DNA of 64,000 nt from DATBVX01 sp963695985 (GCA_963695985.1 CAVOIC010000003.1:167267-231266), one strand, 5' to 3'; shown: positions 44,294 to 53,424, counted from the stretch's first letter. The notes: generated by a model from the letters alone, not told the origin. Numbers and translations are program-made.

Positions 44294-45373
44294 ATGCGTG
44301 TGTTCAATTTCAGCGCCGGGCCTGCGGCGCTGCCTCTGGAAGTCCTCGAACAAGCAAGGGATGAGCTGATCGATTGGCAGGGCGGCGGAATGTCGGTGAT
44401 GGAGATCAGCCATCGCAGCAAGGCATTCATCGCCGTCGCCCAGAAGGCCGAAGCCGACCTGCGGGAGTTGCTGTCGGTACCCGAGCACTACAAGGTGCTG
44501 TTCCTGCAGGGTGGCGCAACCGGGCAGTTTTCGGCGGTTCCGCTCAACCTGGGGGCCGAGAGCGCGGTCGCTGACTACGTCAATACCGGCAGCTGGTCGA
44601 AAAAGGCCATCGGCGAAGCCAGGCGCTACGGTCGGGTCAACGTGGTCGCGGATGCAGCCGACTCTGGCTACAACACGATTCCGCAGGTCTCCGGCTGGAA
44701 GCTCAGCCGCGACGCTTCGTACCTGCACTACACCCCGAATGAGACGATTGGTGGCGTTGAGTTTCACTTCGTCCCGGAAGTGGGCACCACGCCACTGGTC
44801 GCGGACATGTCCTCGACCCTGTTGTCGCGGCCCATCGACGTTTCGAGGTTCGGGCTGATCTATGCCGGCGCGCAGAAGAACATCGGCCCTTCTGGCCTGA
44901 CCGTCGTCATCGTGCGCGACGACCTGCTCGGCCGTGCCCGGCCGGCGACGCCGTTGGTGTTCGACTACAAGGCGATGGCGGACGAAGGCTCGATGCTCAA
45001 CACACCCCCCACGTTCGGCTGGTATTTTGCCGGACTGGTGTTCCAGTGGCTGAAGCGCCAGGGTGGTCTCGCAGCGATGGCCGAGGTCAACCGGGCGAAG
45101 GCGGCGCGGCTGTACGCCGCGATCGATGCGTCGAATTTCTACCGCAACCCGGTGGCGCGGGACTGCCGCTCGTGGATGAACGTGCCGTTTACCCTGGCGC
45201 GGCCTGAGCTCGACAAGCAGTTTCTCGCCGAGGCGAAAGCTGCCGGGCTCACCAATCTCGAGGGGCATCGGTCCGTGGGTGGAATGCGCGCGAGTCTGTA
45301 TAACGCGATGCCACTGGCGGGGGTGAATGCGCTGGTCGAGTTCATGCAGGAATTTGTGAGGACGAATGGCTAG
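44294..45373 (+). CDS. serC: Phosphoserine aminotransferase SerC
   Basis: This PLP enzyme converts 3-phosphohydroxypyruvate to phosphoserine, and also acts in PLP synthesis. It has 359 aa starting MRVFNFSAGPAALPLEVLEQA. Conserved HRSKAFI, FLQGGATGQFSAVPLNL and the PLP lysine in YAGAQKNIGPSGLTVVIV are present, with RASLYNAMP near the end for phosphate binding. It sits between gyrA and serA; its end overlaps the serA start by 8 nt, pairing it with the enzyme that makes its substrate. Confidence 0.97.
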   Translation: MRVFNFSAGPAALPLEVLEQARDELIDWQGGGMSVMEISHRSKAFIAVAQKAEADLRELLSVPEHYKVLFLQGGATGQFSAVPLNLGAESAVADYVNTGSWSKKAIGEARRYGRVNVVADAADSGYNTIPQVSGWKLSRDASYLHYTPNETIGGVEFHFVPEVGTTPLVADMSSTLLSRPIDVSRFGLIYAGAQKNIGPSGLTVVIVRDDLLGRARPATPLVFDYKAMADEGSMLNTPPTFGWYFAGLVFQWLKRQGGLAAMAEVNRAKAARLYAAIDASNFYRNPVARDCRSWMNVPFTLARPELDKQFLAEAKAAGLTNLEGHRSVGGMRASLYNAMPLAGVNALVEFMQEFVRTNG

Positions 45374-46568
45374 CACCGCAGTCGAAGTCCTTCGGAAGAC
45401 CATGACGTTCAAAATCCTGACGCTCAACAACATCTCGCTCCGGGGTCTGGAGCGCCTGCCGCGCGATCGTTACGAGATCGCCTCCGAGATCGGTCACCCC
45501 GATGCAGTGCTGGTGCGCTCGGCGGATATGCACAACATGCTGATTCCGGATTCGGTGAAGGCAGTGGGCCGAGCCGGAGCGGGCGTCAACAACATCCCGG
45601 TCGCGAGTCTGAGCAAGCGCGGCATCCCGGTGTTCAACTCCCCGGGTGCGAACGCTAATGCGGTCAAGGAGCTGGTGCTGGCCGGCATGTTTCTCGCGGC
45701 CCGCAACATCTGCCAGGCATGGGGCTACGTACGCACCCTTGAAGGCGACGATGAGGCGGTGGAAGAGGCGGTGGAGAAGGGCAAGAAGAAGTATGTGGGC
45801 TTCGAGCTGCCCGGCCGCACGCTCGGTGTCGTCGGCCTCGGGGCGATCGGCGTCGAAGTGGCGAATGCCGCCCTGGGGCTGCGGATGAAGGTGCTGGGGT
45901 ATGACCCGCAGATCACGGTGCAGCGTGCCTGGCAGCTGTCATCGGGGGTCGAGCAGGCGCTCAGCCTGGACGACTTGTTCGCGCGCTCTGACCTTATCAC
46001 CGTGCACGTGCCGCTGAATGACGCTACACGCAAGCTGGTCAATGGGGCACGTCTGCGCCTGATGCGCAAAGGGGGCGTCATCCTCAATTTCGCGCGCGCT
46101 CCGATCGTGGACGAGGTGGCCATCGTCGAGGCCCTTGACCAGGGGCGATTGCATGCCTACGTGTGCGATTTCCCCAGCAACGCGATCCGCAATCACGCGC
46201 GTGTCGTCGCGCTGCCGCACCTCGGCGCCTCGACCGACGAGGCGGAGGAAAACTGCGCGATCATGGTCGCGGACACGGTGCGGGACTTTCTGGAAAACGG
46301 CAACGTCCGCAACTCCGTGAACTTTCCCGAGGCGATGCTGCCGCGAACCGGCGGTCCGCGCGTGGCCATCGCCAACGACAACGTCCCGAACATGGTGGGC
46401 CAGATCTCTACCTGCCTGGCGGCCGCGGGACTCAACATCGCCGACCTGCTCAACAAGTCGCGCGGTGAGCTCGCCTACACATTGATCGACACCGACGGCC
46501 CGGTTTCCAACGAGGTGTTCGCGCGTATTCGCGGAATCGAAGGCGTGTTGTCCGCGCGGGTCCTCTGA
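45366..46568 (+). CDS. serA: D-3-phosphoglycerate dehydrogenase SerA
   Basis: This is the first committed enzyme of serine synthesis. It has 400 aa with a substrate domain (GRAGAGVNNIPV), a Rossmann NAD site (VVGLGAIGVEVANAALGL), catalytic Arg/Glu (FARAPIVDE) and His in ALPHLGAST. A C-terminal ACT domain covers about 325-400 (VPNMVGQISTCLAAAGLNIADLLNKSRGE), which should give serine feedback. There is no ASB domain. The start used overlaps serC by 8 nt; an ATG 12 codons in (MTFKILTLNN, 45402) is an equally fair choice. serA inserted between serC and pheA differs from the Pseudomonas order. Confidence 0.94.
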   Translation: MASTAVEVLRKTMTFKILTLNNISLRGLERLPRDRYEIASEIGHPDAVLVRSADMHNMLIPDSVKAVGRAGAGVNNIPVASLSKRGIPVFNSPGANANAVKELVLAGMFLAARNICQAWGYVRTLEGDDEAVEEAVEKGKKKYVGFELPGRTLGVVGLGAIGVEVANAALGLRMKVLGYDPQITVQRAWQLSSGVEQALSLDDLFARSDLITVHVPLNDATRKLVNGARLRLMRKGGVILNFARAPIVDEVAIVEALDQGRLHAYVCDFPSNAIRNHARVVALPHLGASTDEAEENCAIMVADTVRDFLENGNVRNSVNFPEAMLPRTGGPRVAIANDNVPNMVGQISTCLAAAGLNIADLLNKSRGELAYTLIDTDGPVSNEVFARIRGIEGVLSARVL

Positions 46569-46571
46569 TCC

Positions 46572-47685
46572 ATGGCGCGCAAGCCCCCGCAGCGCGCGAA
46601 ACCGGCCGGGCTCGAGGAGCTGCGCGACAGCATCGACGTGGTCGACGCGCAGATTCACGCGCTCATCAGCCAGCGCGCGCGCCTGGCGCGCGAGGCGGGC
46701 ATTTCCAAGCATCAGGACGGCCACACGGTCGATTACTACCGGCCGGAGCGCGAGGCGCAGGTGCTGCGCATGGCGCTGGAGCGCAACCAGGGCCCGTTGC
46801 GCAACGAGGAGGTCCTGCGGCTGTTCCGCGAGATCATGTCGGCGTGCCTCGCGCAGGAAGAGCCGCTGAAGGTGGGCTTTCTCGGACCCGAGGGCACGTT
46901 CACCCAGGCAGCGGTGCTCAAGCACTTCGGTCACTCGGTGCGGGCGCTGCCGCTTGCGACCATCGATGAGGTGTTCCACGAGGTCGAGGCGGGAGTCGCC
47001 GACTTCGGCGTGGTACCGATCGAGAATTCAACCGAAGGCACGGTCAACAACACGCTGGATCGTTTTCTCGCTTCGCCCGCTGCGCATCTGCGGCGAAGTC
47101 GAAGTGCGCATCCACCAGCATCTCATGGGGCGCATGGATTCTCTCCAGGACATCGAACGCGTGTGCTCACATCCGCAGTCGCTGGCCCAGTGCCGCGCCT
47201 GGCTCGATGAGTTCTTGCCCGGCGTCGAGCGCGTGGCGGTGTCGAGCAATGCCGAAGGCGCGCGCCGCGCACGCGATGAGAAAGGGACGGCGGCAATCGC
47301 CGGCGAGGCTGCCTCAGAGGTGTACGAGCTGAAGGTGCTGGTCGCGGACATCGAGGACCGACCCGACAACACCACCCGCTTTCTGGTCGTGGGTCGCAAG
47401 ACGTTCCGGCCGAGCGGCAGGGACAAGACCACGCTCCTGGTGTCGGCGGCGCATACCGATGCGCCCGGTGCTCTGTATCGACTGCTGGAGCCGCTCGCCA
47501 AGGCAGCGATCAACGTGACGCGCATCGAGTCGCGGCCCTCGCGCCGACGCAAGTGGGACTACGTGTTCTTTCTCGACGTCGAAGGCCACGCGGAGGATCG
47601 CAAGCTGTCCCGCGCCCTGGCGGGACTCAAGCGCCGTGCGTCGCTGTTCCGCGTGCTGGGCTCGTACCCGCAGGCGGTGCAATGA
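46572..47685 (+). CDS. pheA: Bifunctional chorismate mutase/prephenate dehydratase PheA (one +1 frameshift in this sequence)
   Basis: This enzyme converts chorismate to phenylpyruvate for phenylalanine synthesis. The N-terminal AroQ chorismate mutase (about 15-95) has LRDSIDVVDAQIHALISQRARLAREAG. The prephenate dehydratase domain has VGFLGPEGTFTQAAVLKHFG and PIENSTEGTVNNTLD, and a C-terminal ACT domain has GALYRLLEPLAKAAINVTRIESRPSRRRKWDYVFFLD. The frame breaks at CCC 47076-47078: LDRFLASP continues one base out of phase as LRICGEVEVRIHQHLMGR. Removing one C gives 370 aa. The stop overlaps the hisC start (ATGA). Confidence 0.93.
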
Positions 47686-48812
47686 GGCGCGTCTCCATTG
47701 CCGAACTCATTGCACCTGCAGTACGCGGCCTGCAGCCATACTTGCCGGGCAAGCCCATCTCGGAGCTCGAGCGCGAATATGGTGTGCACGACATCGTCAA
47801 GCTGGCCTCCAACGAGAATCCGCTGGGGCCCGGTCCGCGCGCACGCGCCGCGATGTCGCAGGCGCTTGCGGATATCGGGCTCTACCCCGACGGCAGCGGC
47901 TTTGAGCTCAAGCGTCGACTCGCCGCGCACCACGGCATCGACGTCGAATGCCTGACGCTGGGCAATGGTTCGAACGACGTGCTGGTGCTGCTCGCTGAGG
48001 CGTTCCTGACTCCGCAAGCCGAGGCGGTGTACTCGCAGTACTGTTTTGCCGTCTATCCGATCGTCGTGCAGGCCTCCGGGGCGACCGCACGCATCGTCCC
48101 GGCACTGCCGGCGCACGACGCGATGCCGCTGGGGCACGATCTCGACGCGCTCGCTGCCTCGGTCACGCCACGCACGCGCCTGGTCTTCATCGCCAATCCG
48201 AACAACCCCACCGGCACTTGGATCAAGCCCGAACCGTTACTGGCGTTCCTCAAAGCATTGCCGCCCACGACGCTCGCCATCGTCGATGAGGCCTACTTTG
48301 AATATTCGCGCGACGTGGATTGCCCGGACACGACACGTTGGCTGGACGACTTGCCGAACCTCGTGGTGCTGCGCACCTTTTCGAAGGCTTACGGGCTCGC
48401 AGGCCTGAGGGTCGGTTATGGTATTTCACAACCGGAAATCGCCGAGACGCTGAATCGACTGCGCCAGCCTTTCAACGTGAATTCCGTGGCGCTGGTTGCA
48501 GCCGCCGCTGCGCTGCAAGACGCCGAACACGTGCGCGAGTCGGTAGAGCTGAATCGCGCGGCGCTGCGCGAGTTGCGGGCTGGACTCGCCGGCCTCGGAC
48601 TCCAGGTCCTGCCAACTGCGGGAAACTTTGTACTGGTGGACCTGGGTCGCCCAGCAGGGCCCATATATGAAGGAATGCTGCGCCGGGGTGTGATTGCCCG
48701 CCCCACTGGCAATTACGGCCTGCCCAACCACCTGCGCATCACTACTGGGACGCTGGAACAGACTCGACGGGCCATAACGGCACTCGGCGCGGTGCTTGGA
48801 ATTGCGGCGTGA
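47682..48812 (+). CDS. hisC: Histidinol-phosphate aminotransferase HisC
   Basis: This PLP aminotransferase can serve histidine synthesis and, in this gene neighbourhood (HisC2 type), aromatic amino acid transamination. It has 376 aa with KLASNENPLGPG, GNGSNDVLVLLAEAF, ANPNNPTGTW, VDEAYFEYS, and the PLP lysine in RTFSKAYGLAGLRVGYG. It overlaps both neighbours by 4 nt: ATGA with pheA and GTGA with aroA. In Pseudomonas a TyrA-AroA fusion follows this gene; here AroA follows alone. Confidence 0.95.
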   Translation: MRRVSIAELIAPAVRGLQPYLPGKPISELEREYGVHDIVKLASNENPLGPGPRARAAMSQALADIGLYPDGSGFELKRRLAAHHGIDVECLTLGNGSNDVLVLLAEAFLTPQAEAVYSQYCFAVYPIVVQASGATARIVPALPAHDAMPLGHDLDALAASVTPRTRLVFIANPNNPTGTWIKPEPLLAFLKALPPTTLAIVDEAYFEYSRDVDCPDTTRWLDDLPNLVVLRTFSKAYGLAGLRVGYGISQPEIAETLNRLRQPFNVNSVALVAAAAALQDAEHVRESVELNRAALRELRAGLAGLGLQVLPTAGNFVLVDLGRPAGPIYEGMLRRGVIARPTGNYGLPNHLRITTGTLEQTRRAITALGAVLGIAA

Positions 48813-50155
48813 CGCTTGCGCCCATGGGTTCCGCTGTCAACTCTGTGCGGCCCATGGTTTATCGCGTGCTACCCGCGCGCCGGGTGCAGGGCACCCTGAC
48901 CGTTCCGGGTGACAAGTCGATCTCCCATCGCGCCCTGATGCTCGCCGGAATCGCCGAAGGCCGGTCGGTCATCGACGGGTTCCTGGAGAGTGAAGACTGT
49001 CTGGCAACGCTTGCAGCCATGCGTGCGCTCGGCGTCAGGGTCGAGCGTCCGGGGTCGCAAAGCGTGGCCGTGCAGGGGGTCGGAATGCACGGCTTGACCG
49101 CGTCGGCGACCGCCCTCGACATGGGTAACTCCGGAACGGCAATGCGACTCTTCACGGGCCTGTTGGCGGGTCAGCCGTTCGATTCCGAGCTGATCGGCGA
49201 TGCGTCTCTCATGCGCCGGCCCATGGAGCGTGTCGCCGTGCCGCTGCGTCTGATGGGTGCCAGGATCGAAACGAGTTCCGGGCGTCCACCGGTACGGATT
49301 CGCGGCGGGGCCCGGCTGCACGCGATTCGCTACGAGCTGCCCGTGGCGAGTGCGCAGGTAAAGTCGGCGCTTCTGTTCGCCGGTCTGTATGCGCAGGGGA
49401 TCACATCGATCATCGAACCCGTCGTCAGCCGCGATCACAGCGAGCGCATGTTGCAGGCATTCGGTGCCACGTTGAGGGTCAGGGACCGGAGCATCGAGAT
49501 CGAGCCGCCAGCCCTGCTGCGTGCGTGCCGGCTGGAGATTCCTGGTGACTTCTCTTCTGCTGCCTTCTTCATCGTGGCTGGCTGCCTCGCAGCCGAGGGT
49601 GTCCTGACACTGCGCAACGTCGGCATCAATCCTTCGCGCACCGGGCTGCTCGAGGCGCTGCGCCTCATGGGCGCAGAGATTCGCGTGGTGAACCCGCGCA
49701 ATGCAGGCACCGAGCCGGTGGCGGACCTCGAGATCGAACGCCGGGAATTGCGCGGTATCGATGTGCCACGAGCGCTCGTGCCGCTCGCCATCGATGAATT
49801 CCCCGCCCTGCTCGTGGCCGCGGCCTGTGCGCGAGGGAAGACACTGGTCACGGGTGCCGAGGAGCTCCGGGTGAAGGAGAGCGATCGCATCGCTGCGATG
49901 GCACAGGGTCTCGAGGCGGTTGGCATTCGTACCGAAGTGCGCGACGACGGTTTACAGGTATTCGGGGGAAACATCGCGGGCGGTCGCGTCGACAGCCGCG
50001 GCGATCATCGGATCGCGATGGCTTTTGCCATCGCCGGCGTGCGAGCACAGGCGACAATCGAAATCGCGGACGTCGCGAACGTCGCGACATCGTTCCCCGG
50101 CTTTGTGGAGACTGCCGGCCGCGCGGGGCTTGAAATCCAGGTCCTGAAGCAGTGA
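48809..50155 (+). CDS. aroA: 3-phosphoshikimate 1-carboxyvinyltransferase (EPSP synthase) AroA
   Basis: This is the sixth shikimate pathway step, joining PEP and shikimate 3-phosphate. It has 448 aa from a GTG that overlaps the hisC stop; ATGs at 48824 and 48854 are alternatives. The core includes GTLTVPGDKSISHRALMLAGIAEG, MGNSGTAMRLFTGLLAG, GDASLMRRPMERV, and the late DEFPALLVAAACA and GGRVDSRGDHRIAMAFAIAG. There is no prephenate dehydrogenase domain at the N-terminus. The last codons overlap the cmk GTG start. Confidence 0.95.
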   Translation: MTLAPMGSAVNSVRPMVYRVLPARRVQGTLTVPGDKSISHRALMLAGIAEGRSVIDGFLESEDCLATLAAMRALGVRVERPGSQSVAVQGVGMHGLTASATALDMGNSGTAMRLFTGLLAGQPFDSELIGDASLMRRPMERVAVPLRLMGARIETSSGRPPVRIRGGARLHAIRYELPVASAQVKSALLFAGLYAQGITSIIEPVVSRDHSERMLQAFGATLRVRDRSIEIEPPALLRACRLEIPGDFSSAAFFIVAGCLAAEGVLTLRNVGINPSRTGLLEALRLMGAEIRVVNPRNAGTEPVADLEIERRELRGIDVPRALVPLAIDEFPALLVAAACARGKTLVTGAEELRVKESDRIAAMAQGLEAVGIRTEVRDDGLQVFGGNIAGGRVDSRGDHRIAMAFAIAGVRAQATIEIADVANVATSFPGFVETAGRAGLEIQVLKQ

Positions 50156-50841
50156 AGCACGTAGGCGACGAAGTCCCCGTCATCGCCATCGACGGGCCAA
50201 GTGGCTCCGGAAAGGGCACCGTTAGCCGGGCCGTGGCCGACGCCTTGGGGTGGCATTTCCTCGACAGCGGGGCGTTGTACCGCCTGGTCGCCCTGCACGG
50301 ACTGAATCAGGGCCTGGAGCCCGGTGATGAGCCGGGCCACGCGACCCTCGCCGAGCAGATGCGGATCCGGTTTGCCGCCCGACCCGATGGAGGCGAGCAG
50401 GTATTCCTGGAAGGCACGGACGTGACCCGCGAGCTGCGCAGTGAGGCGACCGGAAACGGCGCATCGCGGGTTGCAGCCATGCCCTCGGTGCGGGCGGCCC
50501 TCTTTGGACGCCAGCAGCGCTTTGCCGAGCCGCCCGGGCTGGTGGCGGACGGGCGCGACATGGGGACTGTGGTTTTTCCGTCAGCGCGCCTCAAGATATT
50601 CCTCACCGCGGGCGCCGAGGAGCGCGCCCGTCGGCGTCATAAGCAGTTGAAAGACAAGGGGCTTGATGTTAGCCTTCCCGCCCTTTCGCGAGAGATCGCC
50701 GAGCGTGATGCCCGCGACACGGGCCGCAAGGTCGCGCCGCTGAAGGCAGCTGCCGATGCGATCGTTCTGGACTCAACCGAACTAGACGTCGAAGAGGTCG
50801 TGTCGCGGGTTCTGCGCCTGGCACGAGAACGGTTCAGTTAG
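50152..50841 (+). CDS. cmk: (d)CMP kinase
   Basis: This enzyme phosphorylates CMP and dCMP. The start is a GTG that overlaps the aroA stop. It has 229 aa with the P-loop IDGPSGSGKGTVSRAVADALG (about 10-30), FLDSGALYRLVAL, the CMP-binding VADGRDMGTVVFPSARLKIFLTAGAEERARRR, and QLKDKGLDVSLPALSREIAERDARD. It is followed by rpsA after 145 bp, the standard cmk-rpsA arrangement. Confidence 0.96.
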   Translation: MKHVGDEVPVIAIDGPSGSGKGTVSRAVADALGWHFLDSGALYRLVALHGLNQGLEPGDEPGHATLAEQMRIRFAARPDGGEQVFLEGTDVTRELRSEATGNGASRVAAMPSVRAALFGRQQRFAEPPGLVADGRDMGTVVFPSARLKIFLTAGAEERARRRHKQLKDKGLDVSLPALSREIAERDARDTGRKVAPLKAAADAIVLDSTELDVEEVVSRVLRLARERFS

Positions 50842-50986
50842 AGGAGCTCGCAGGCGGTTTATTGGTTAGGAGCAAGTACGTGGGACACGCACGGAGCGCG
50901 AGTCTCGAAACTGAATGCCTCGCGCCGGACTGGATTGCCGGCAGGGCCATACCGGACGGTTCACCAGGACCCTTTACCCCCAACTT
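50842..50986 (+). promoter_or_regulatory. rpsA leader region
   Basis: This is a 145-bp spacer between cmk and rpsA. The 18 nt before the rpsA ATG are pyrimidine-rich (CCCTTTACCCCCAACTT) with no Shine-Dalgarno match; the nearest AGGA is about 16 nt away. In E. coli, S1 represses its own unusual leader, and this leader could work similarly (inference). Confidence 0.45.
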
Positions 50987-52663
50987 ATGACCGAGAGTTT
51001 CGCCCAGCTATTCGAACAGAGCATTGCCAGTCAGCGCATCAAGCCCGGCACCATCCTGATGGGTCACGTGGTCGAAGTCGGCCAGGATTTCGTGATCGTC
51101 AACGTGGGCCTCAAGTCCGAGGCCGTCATCTCCATCGACCAGTTCAAGTCCGAGAAGGGCGACATCGAGGTCAAGGCCGGTGATGACGTGGAGGTCGCAC
51201 TCGACACGGTCGAGGACGGCTCCGGCGAAACACGGCTGTCGCGCGAGAAAGCAAAGCGCGCACGCACCTGGACCCGCCTCGAGAAGGCGTTCGAGGCCAG
51301 CGAAATCGTTTCCGGCGTCATCACCGGTCGCGTGAAGGGCGGATTCACTGTGGAGATCGACAACGTCCGCGCGTTCCTGCCCGGTTCGCTGGTCGACGTG
51401 CGCCCGGTGCGCGACCCGAGTTACCTCGAAGGCAAGGCGCTCGAATTCAAGGTCATCAAGCTCGATCAGAAGCGCAACAACGTGGTCGTATCGCGCCGCG
51501 CGGTGGTGGAGCAGGAATACAGCGCTGAGCGCAACGCGCTGCTGGATAACCTGCAGGAAGGCGCGGTGGTCAAGGGCGTGGTAAAGAACCTGACGGACTA
51601 TGGCGCGTTCGTCGATCTCGGCGGCATCGACGGGCTGCTGCATATCACCGACATGGCCTGGAAGCGGGTCAAGCATCCGTCCGAAGTCGTCAAGGTGGGC
51701 GACGAGATCGAAGTGCGAATTCTCAAGTTCGACCGCGAGCGCTCGCGCGTGTCGCTCGGGCTCAAGCAGCTTGGCGCCGATCCCTGGCAGGCCATTGCGC
51801 GGCGCTATCCACCGAACACGCGCCTGTTCGGCAAGGTCACCAACATCGCCGATTACGGCTGCTTCGTCGAGATCGAAGAGGGTGTCGAAGGTTTGGTGCA
51901 CGTCTCGGAGATGGATTGGACCAACAAGAACGTGAACCCGGCGAAGGTGGTGCACGTGGGACAGGAAGTCGAGGTCATGGTGCTTGACATCGACGAGGAG
52001 CGCCGGCGCATCTCGCTCGGGCTCAAGCAGTGCAAGACCAATCCGTGGAAGGAATTCGCCGAGAACTACAACCGCGGCGACAAGGTGCAGGGTCAGATCA
52101 AGTCAATTACCGATTTCGGCATCTTCATCGGCCTGCCGGGAGGGATCGACGGCCTCGTGCACCTGTCGGACATCTCCTGGGATGTGCCGGGTGAAGAGGC
52201 GGTGCGCAATTTCCAGAAGGGCCAGCAGCTCGAAGCAATGGTGCTCACGATCGATCCGGAGCGCGAGCGGATTTCCCTGGGGATCAAGCAGCTCGCGAAG
52301 GACCCGTTCTCGAGCTACCTCGCCGAGCATCCCAAGGGCAGCATCGTGAAGGGCGTGGTGCGCGACGTCGACGCCAAGGGTGCCCTCATCGACCTGGGCA
52401 ACGGCGTCGAGGGGCAGCTGCGTGCCTCGGAGCTGTCGCGCGATCGCGTGGAAGACGCGCGCACCGTGCTCAAGGTGGGTGATGAGGTTGAAGCGAGGTT
52501 CACTGGCGTGGATCGCAAGGGCCGTATCATCGCGTTGTCAATCAAGGCCAAGGAAGCACACGAGGAAGCCGAAGCGGTGCAGAACTACAAGAGCGCGACG
52601 GATTCGTCCTCCGGTACCAGCCTCGGTGATCTGCTCAAGGAACACATCGGCGGCCAGGACTGA
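50987..52663 (+). CDS. rpsA: 30S ribosomal protein S1
   Basis: This is the mRNA-binding ribosomal protein. Starting at MTESFAQLFEQSIASQRIKPG it has 558 aa and six S1/OB repeats, recognisable by recurring DYGAFVDLGGIDGLLHITD-like and RISLGLKQ-like motifs at about 85-90 residue spacing from residue 190. The first two repeats are the divergent ribosome-binding ones. A longer in-frame start is rejected for lack of homology. ihfB follows 28 bp later. Confidence 0.97.
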   Translation: MTESFAQLFEQSIASQRIKPGTILMGHVVEVGQDFVIVNVGLKSEAVISIDQFKSEKGDIEVKAGDDVEVALDTVEDGSGETRLSREKAKRARTWTRLEKAFEASEIVSGVITGRVKGGFTVEIDNVRAFLPGSLVDVRPVRDPSYLEGKALEFKVIKLDQKRNNVVVSRRAVVEQEYSAERNALLDNLQEGAVVKGVVKNLTDYGAFVDLGGIDGLLHITDMAWKRVKHPSEVVKVGDEIEVRILKFDRERSRVSLGLKQLGADPWQAIARRYPPNTRLFGKVTNIADYGCFVEIEEGVEGLVHVSEMDWTNKNVNPAKVVHVGQEVEVMVLDIDEERRRISLGLKQCKTNPWKEFAENYNRGDKVQGQIKSITDFGIFIGLPGGIDGLVHLSDISWDVPGEEAVRNFQKGQQLEAMVLTIDPERERISLGIKQLAKDPFSSYLAEHPKGSIVKGVVRDVDAKGALIDLGNGVEGQLRASELSRDRVEDARTVLKVGDEVEARFTGVDRKGRIIALSIKAKEAHEEAEAVQNYKSATDSSSGTSLGDLLKEHIGGQD

Positions 52664-52691
52664 AGCGTTCGCACGGTAAAGGGCCCTGCGC

Positions 52692-52994
52692 ATGACCAAG
52701 TCGGAACTGATCGAGATCGTCACGGCCAAGCAGAAGCACCTGCCCGCAAAAGACGTGGAGCTGGCGCTGAAGCAGATCCTGGAAATCATGAGCGATGCGC
52801 TGGCACAGGGCGAGCGCATCGAGATCCGTGGTTTCGGCAGTTTCTCACTGCATTTCCGGCCGCCGCGGCAGGGACGCAATCCCAAGACCGGTGAAGCGGT
52901 GGCGCTCGCGGGCAAGTACGTGCCGCACTTCAAGCCCGGCAAAGACCTGCGTGAGCGCGTCAACAGCGGGGCCGGCGAGCCGATTCACGATTGA
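52692..52994 (+). CDS. ihfB: Integration host factor subunit beta
   Basis: This DNA-bending protein works as a heterodimer with IHF-alpha. It has 100 aa starting MTKSELIEIVTAKQKHLPAKDVELALKQILEIMSDAL. The beta-arm reads RPPRQGRNPKTGEAVALAGKYVPHFKPGKDL; KYVPHFKPGKDLRERVN distinguishes IHF-beta from HU and IHF-alpha. The location directly after rpsA is the conserved himD position. Confidence 0.96.
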   Translation: MTKSELIEIVTAKQKHLPAKDVELALKQILEIMSDALAQGERIEIRGFGSFSLHFRPPRQGRNPKTGEAVALAGKYVPHFKPGKDLRERVNSGAGEPIHD

Positions 52995-53006
52995 CGGTCT
53001 GAGCAG

Positions 53007-53079
53007 TCCGATCCGGCCACTGGCGTGAGGGCCGAATCATCGGGGAAGCACTCCGATCCGGCCGCTGGCGTGAGGGCCG
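53007..53079. repeat. Short direct repeat after ihfB
   Basis: Two 28-bp units at 53007-53034 and 53052-53079 (TCCGATCCGGCCRCTGGCGT, then GAGGGCCG) match at 27 of 28 bases, with a 45-bp period. They lie 12 bp after the ihfB stop. Confidence 0.75.
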
Positions 53080-53080
53080 T

Positions 53081-53160
53081 GCCAACTCCGGGCTGACCAA
53101 CGCTCAATGACCGTGCTATCTGAAAATGCATCCCCGCGAACACTGCTCGCCCGAGTTGGC
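53081..53160. repeat. Inverted repeat in the ihfB-lapA spacer
   Basis: GCCAACTCCGGG (53081-53092) pairs with CCCGAGTTGGC (53150-53160) with one bulged base, enclosing 57 nt. It lies beside repeat copy B, as a longer inverted repeat lies beside copy A. Confidence 0.55.
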
Positions 53161-53187
53161 AGACCCTCGACGCCAGTGTCCGAATCG

Positions 53188-53424
53188 TCCTGCATCACCC
53201 CAGCTGGGAGTGTCTCCTCTTGGAGTCCGCTCCGCGGACTTCTTCACAGGAGCAGTTAACTAACTCTTGCTAGTCAACGCAGGAGCGGGTGGACATCGGC
53301 GTGATACCTGACGACTGCGCCGGTACCAGTGTTTGCGGGTTTAACTTCTCATCTATAGGTAACAATGGCCGTGATCCGGCGCACGTCGGCACGGTATTAC
53401 CCGATGGCCGCCCGTGACTGCTCT
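53188..53424 (-). repeat. Dispersed intergenic repeat, copy B
   Basis: This is the reverse-complement match of 18319-18549. Its core 53288-53409 corresponds to 18334-18457. The internal hairpin GTCCGC-TCC-GCGGAC (plus-strand reading) at 53225-53239 is perfect here. The copy is antisense to ihfB and lapA. With the adjoining repeats it fills most of the 500-bp ihfB-lapA gap, in which I see no gene. Confidence 0.75.

Noticed and set aside
46572..47685. Two separate genes for chorismate mutase and prephenate dehydratase
   Set aside because: The dehydratase domain itself is split mid-domain, and one base restores a continuous PheA. This is a frameshift, not two genes.
53007..53079. Possible CRISPR array after ihfB
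   Set aside because: There are only two units, the second starts after a 17-bp gap, and no cas gene is in the window.
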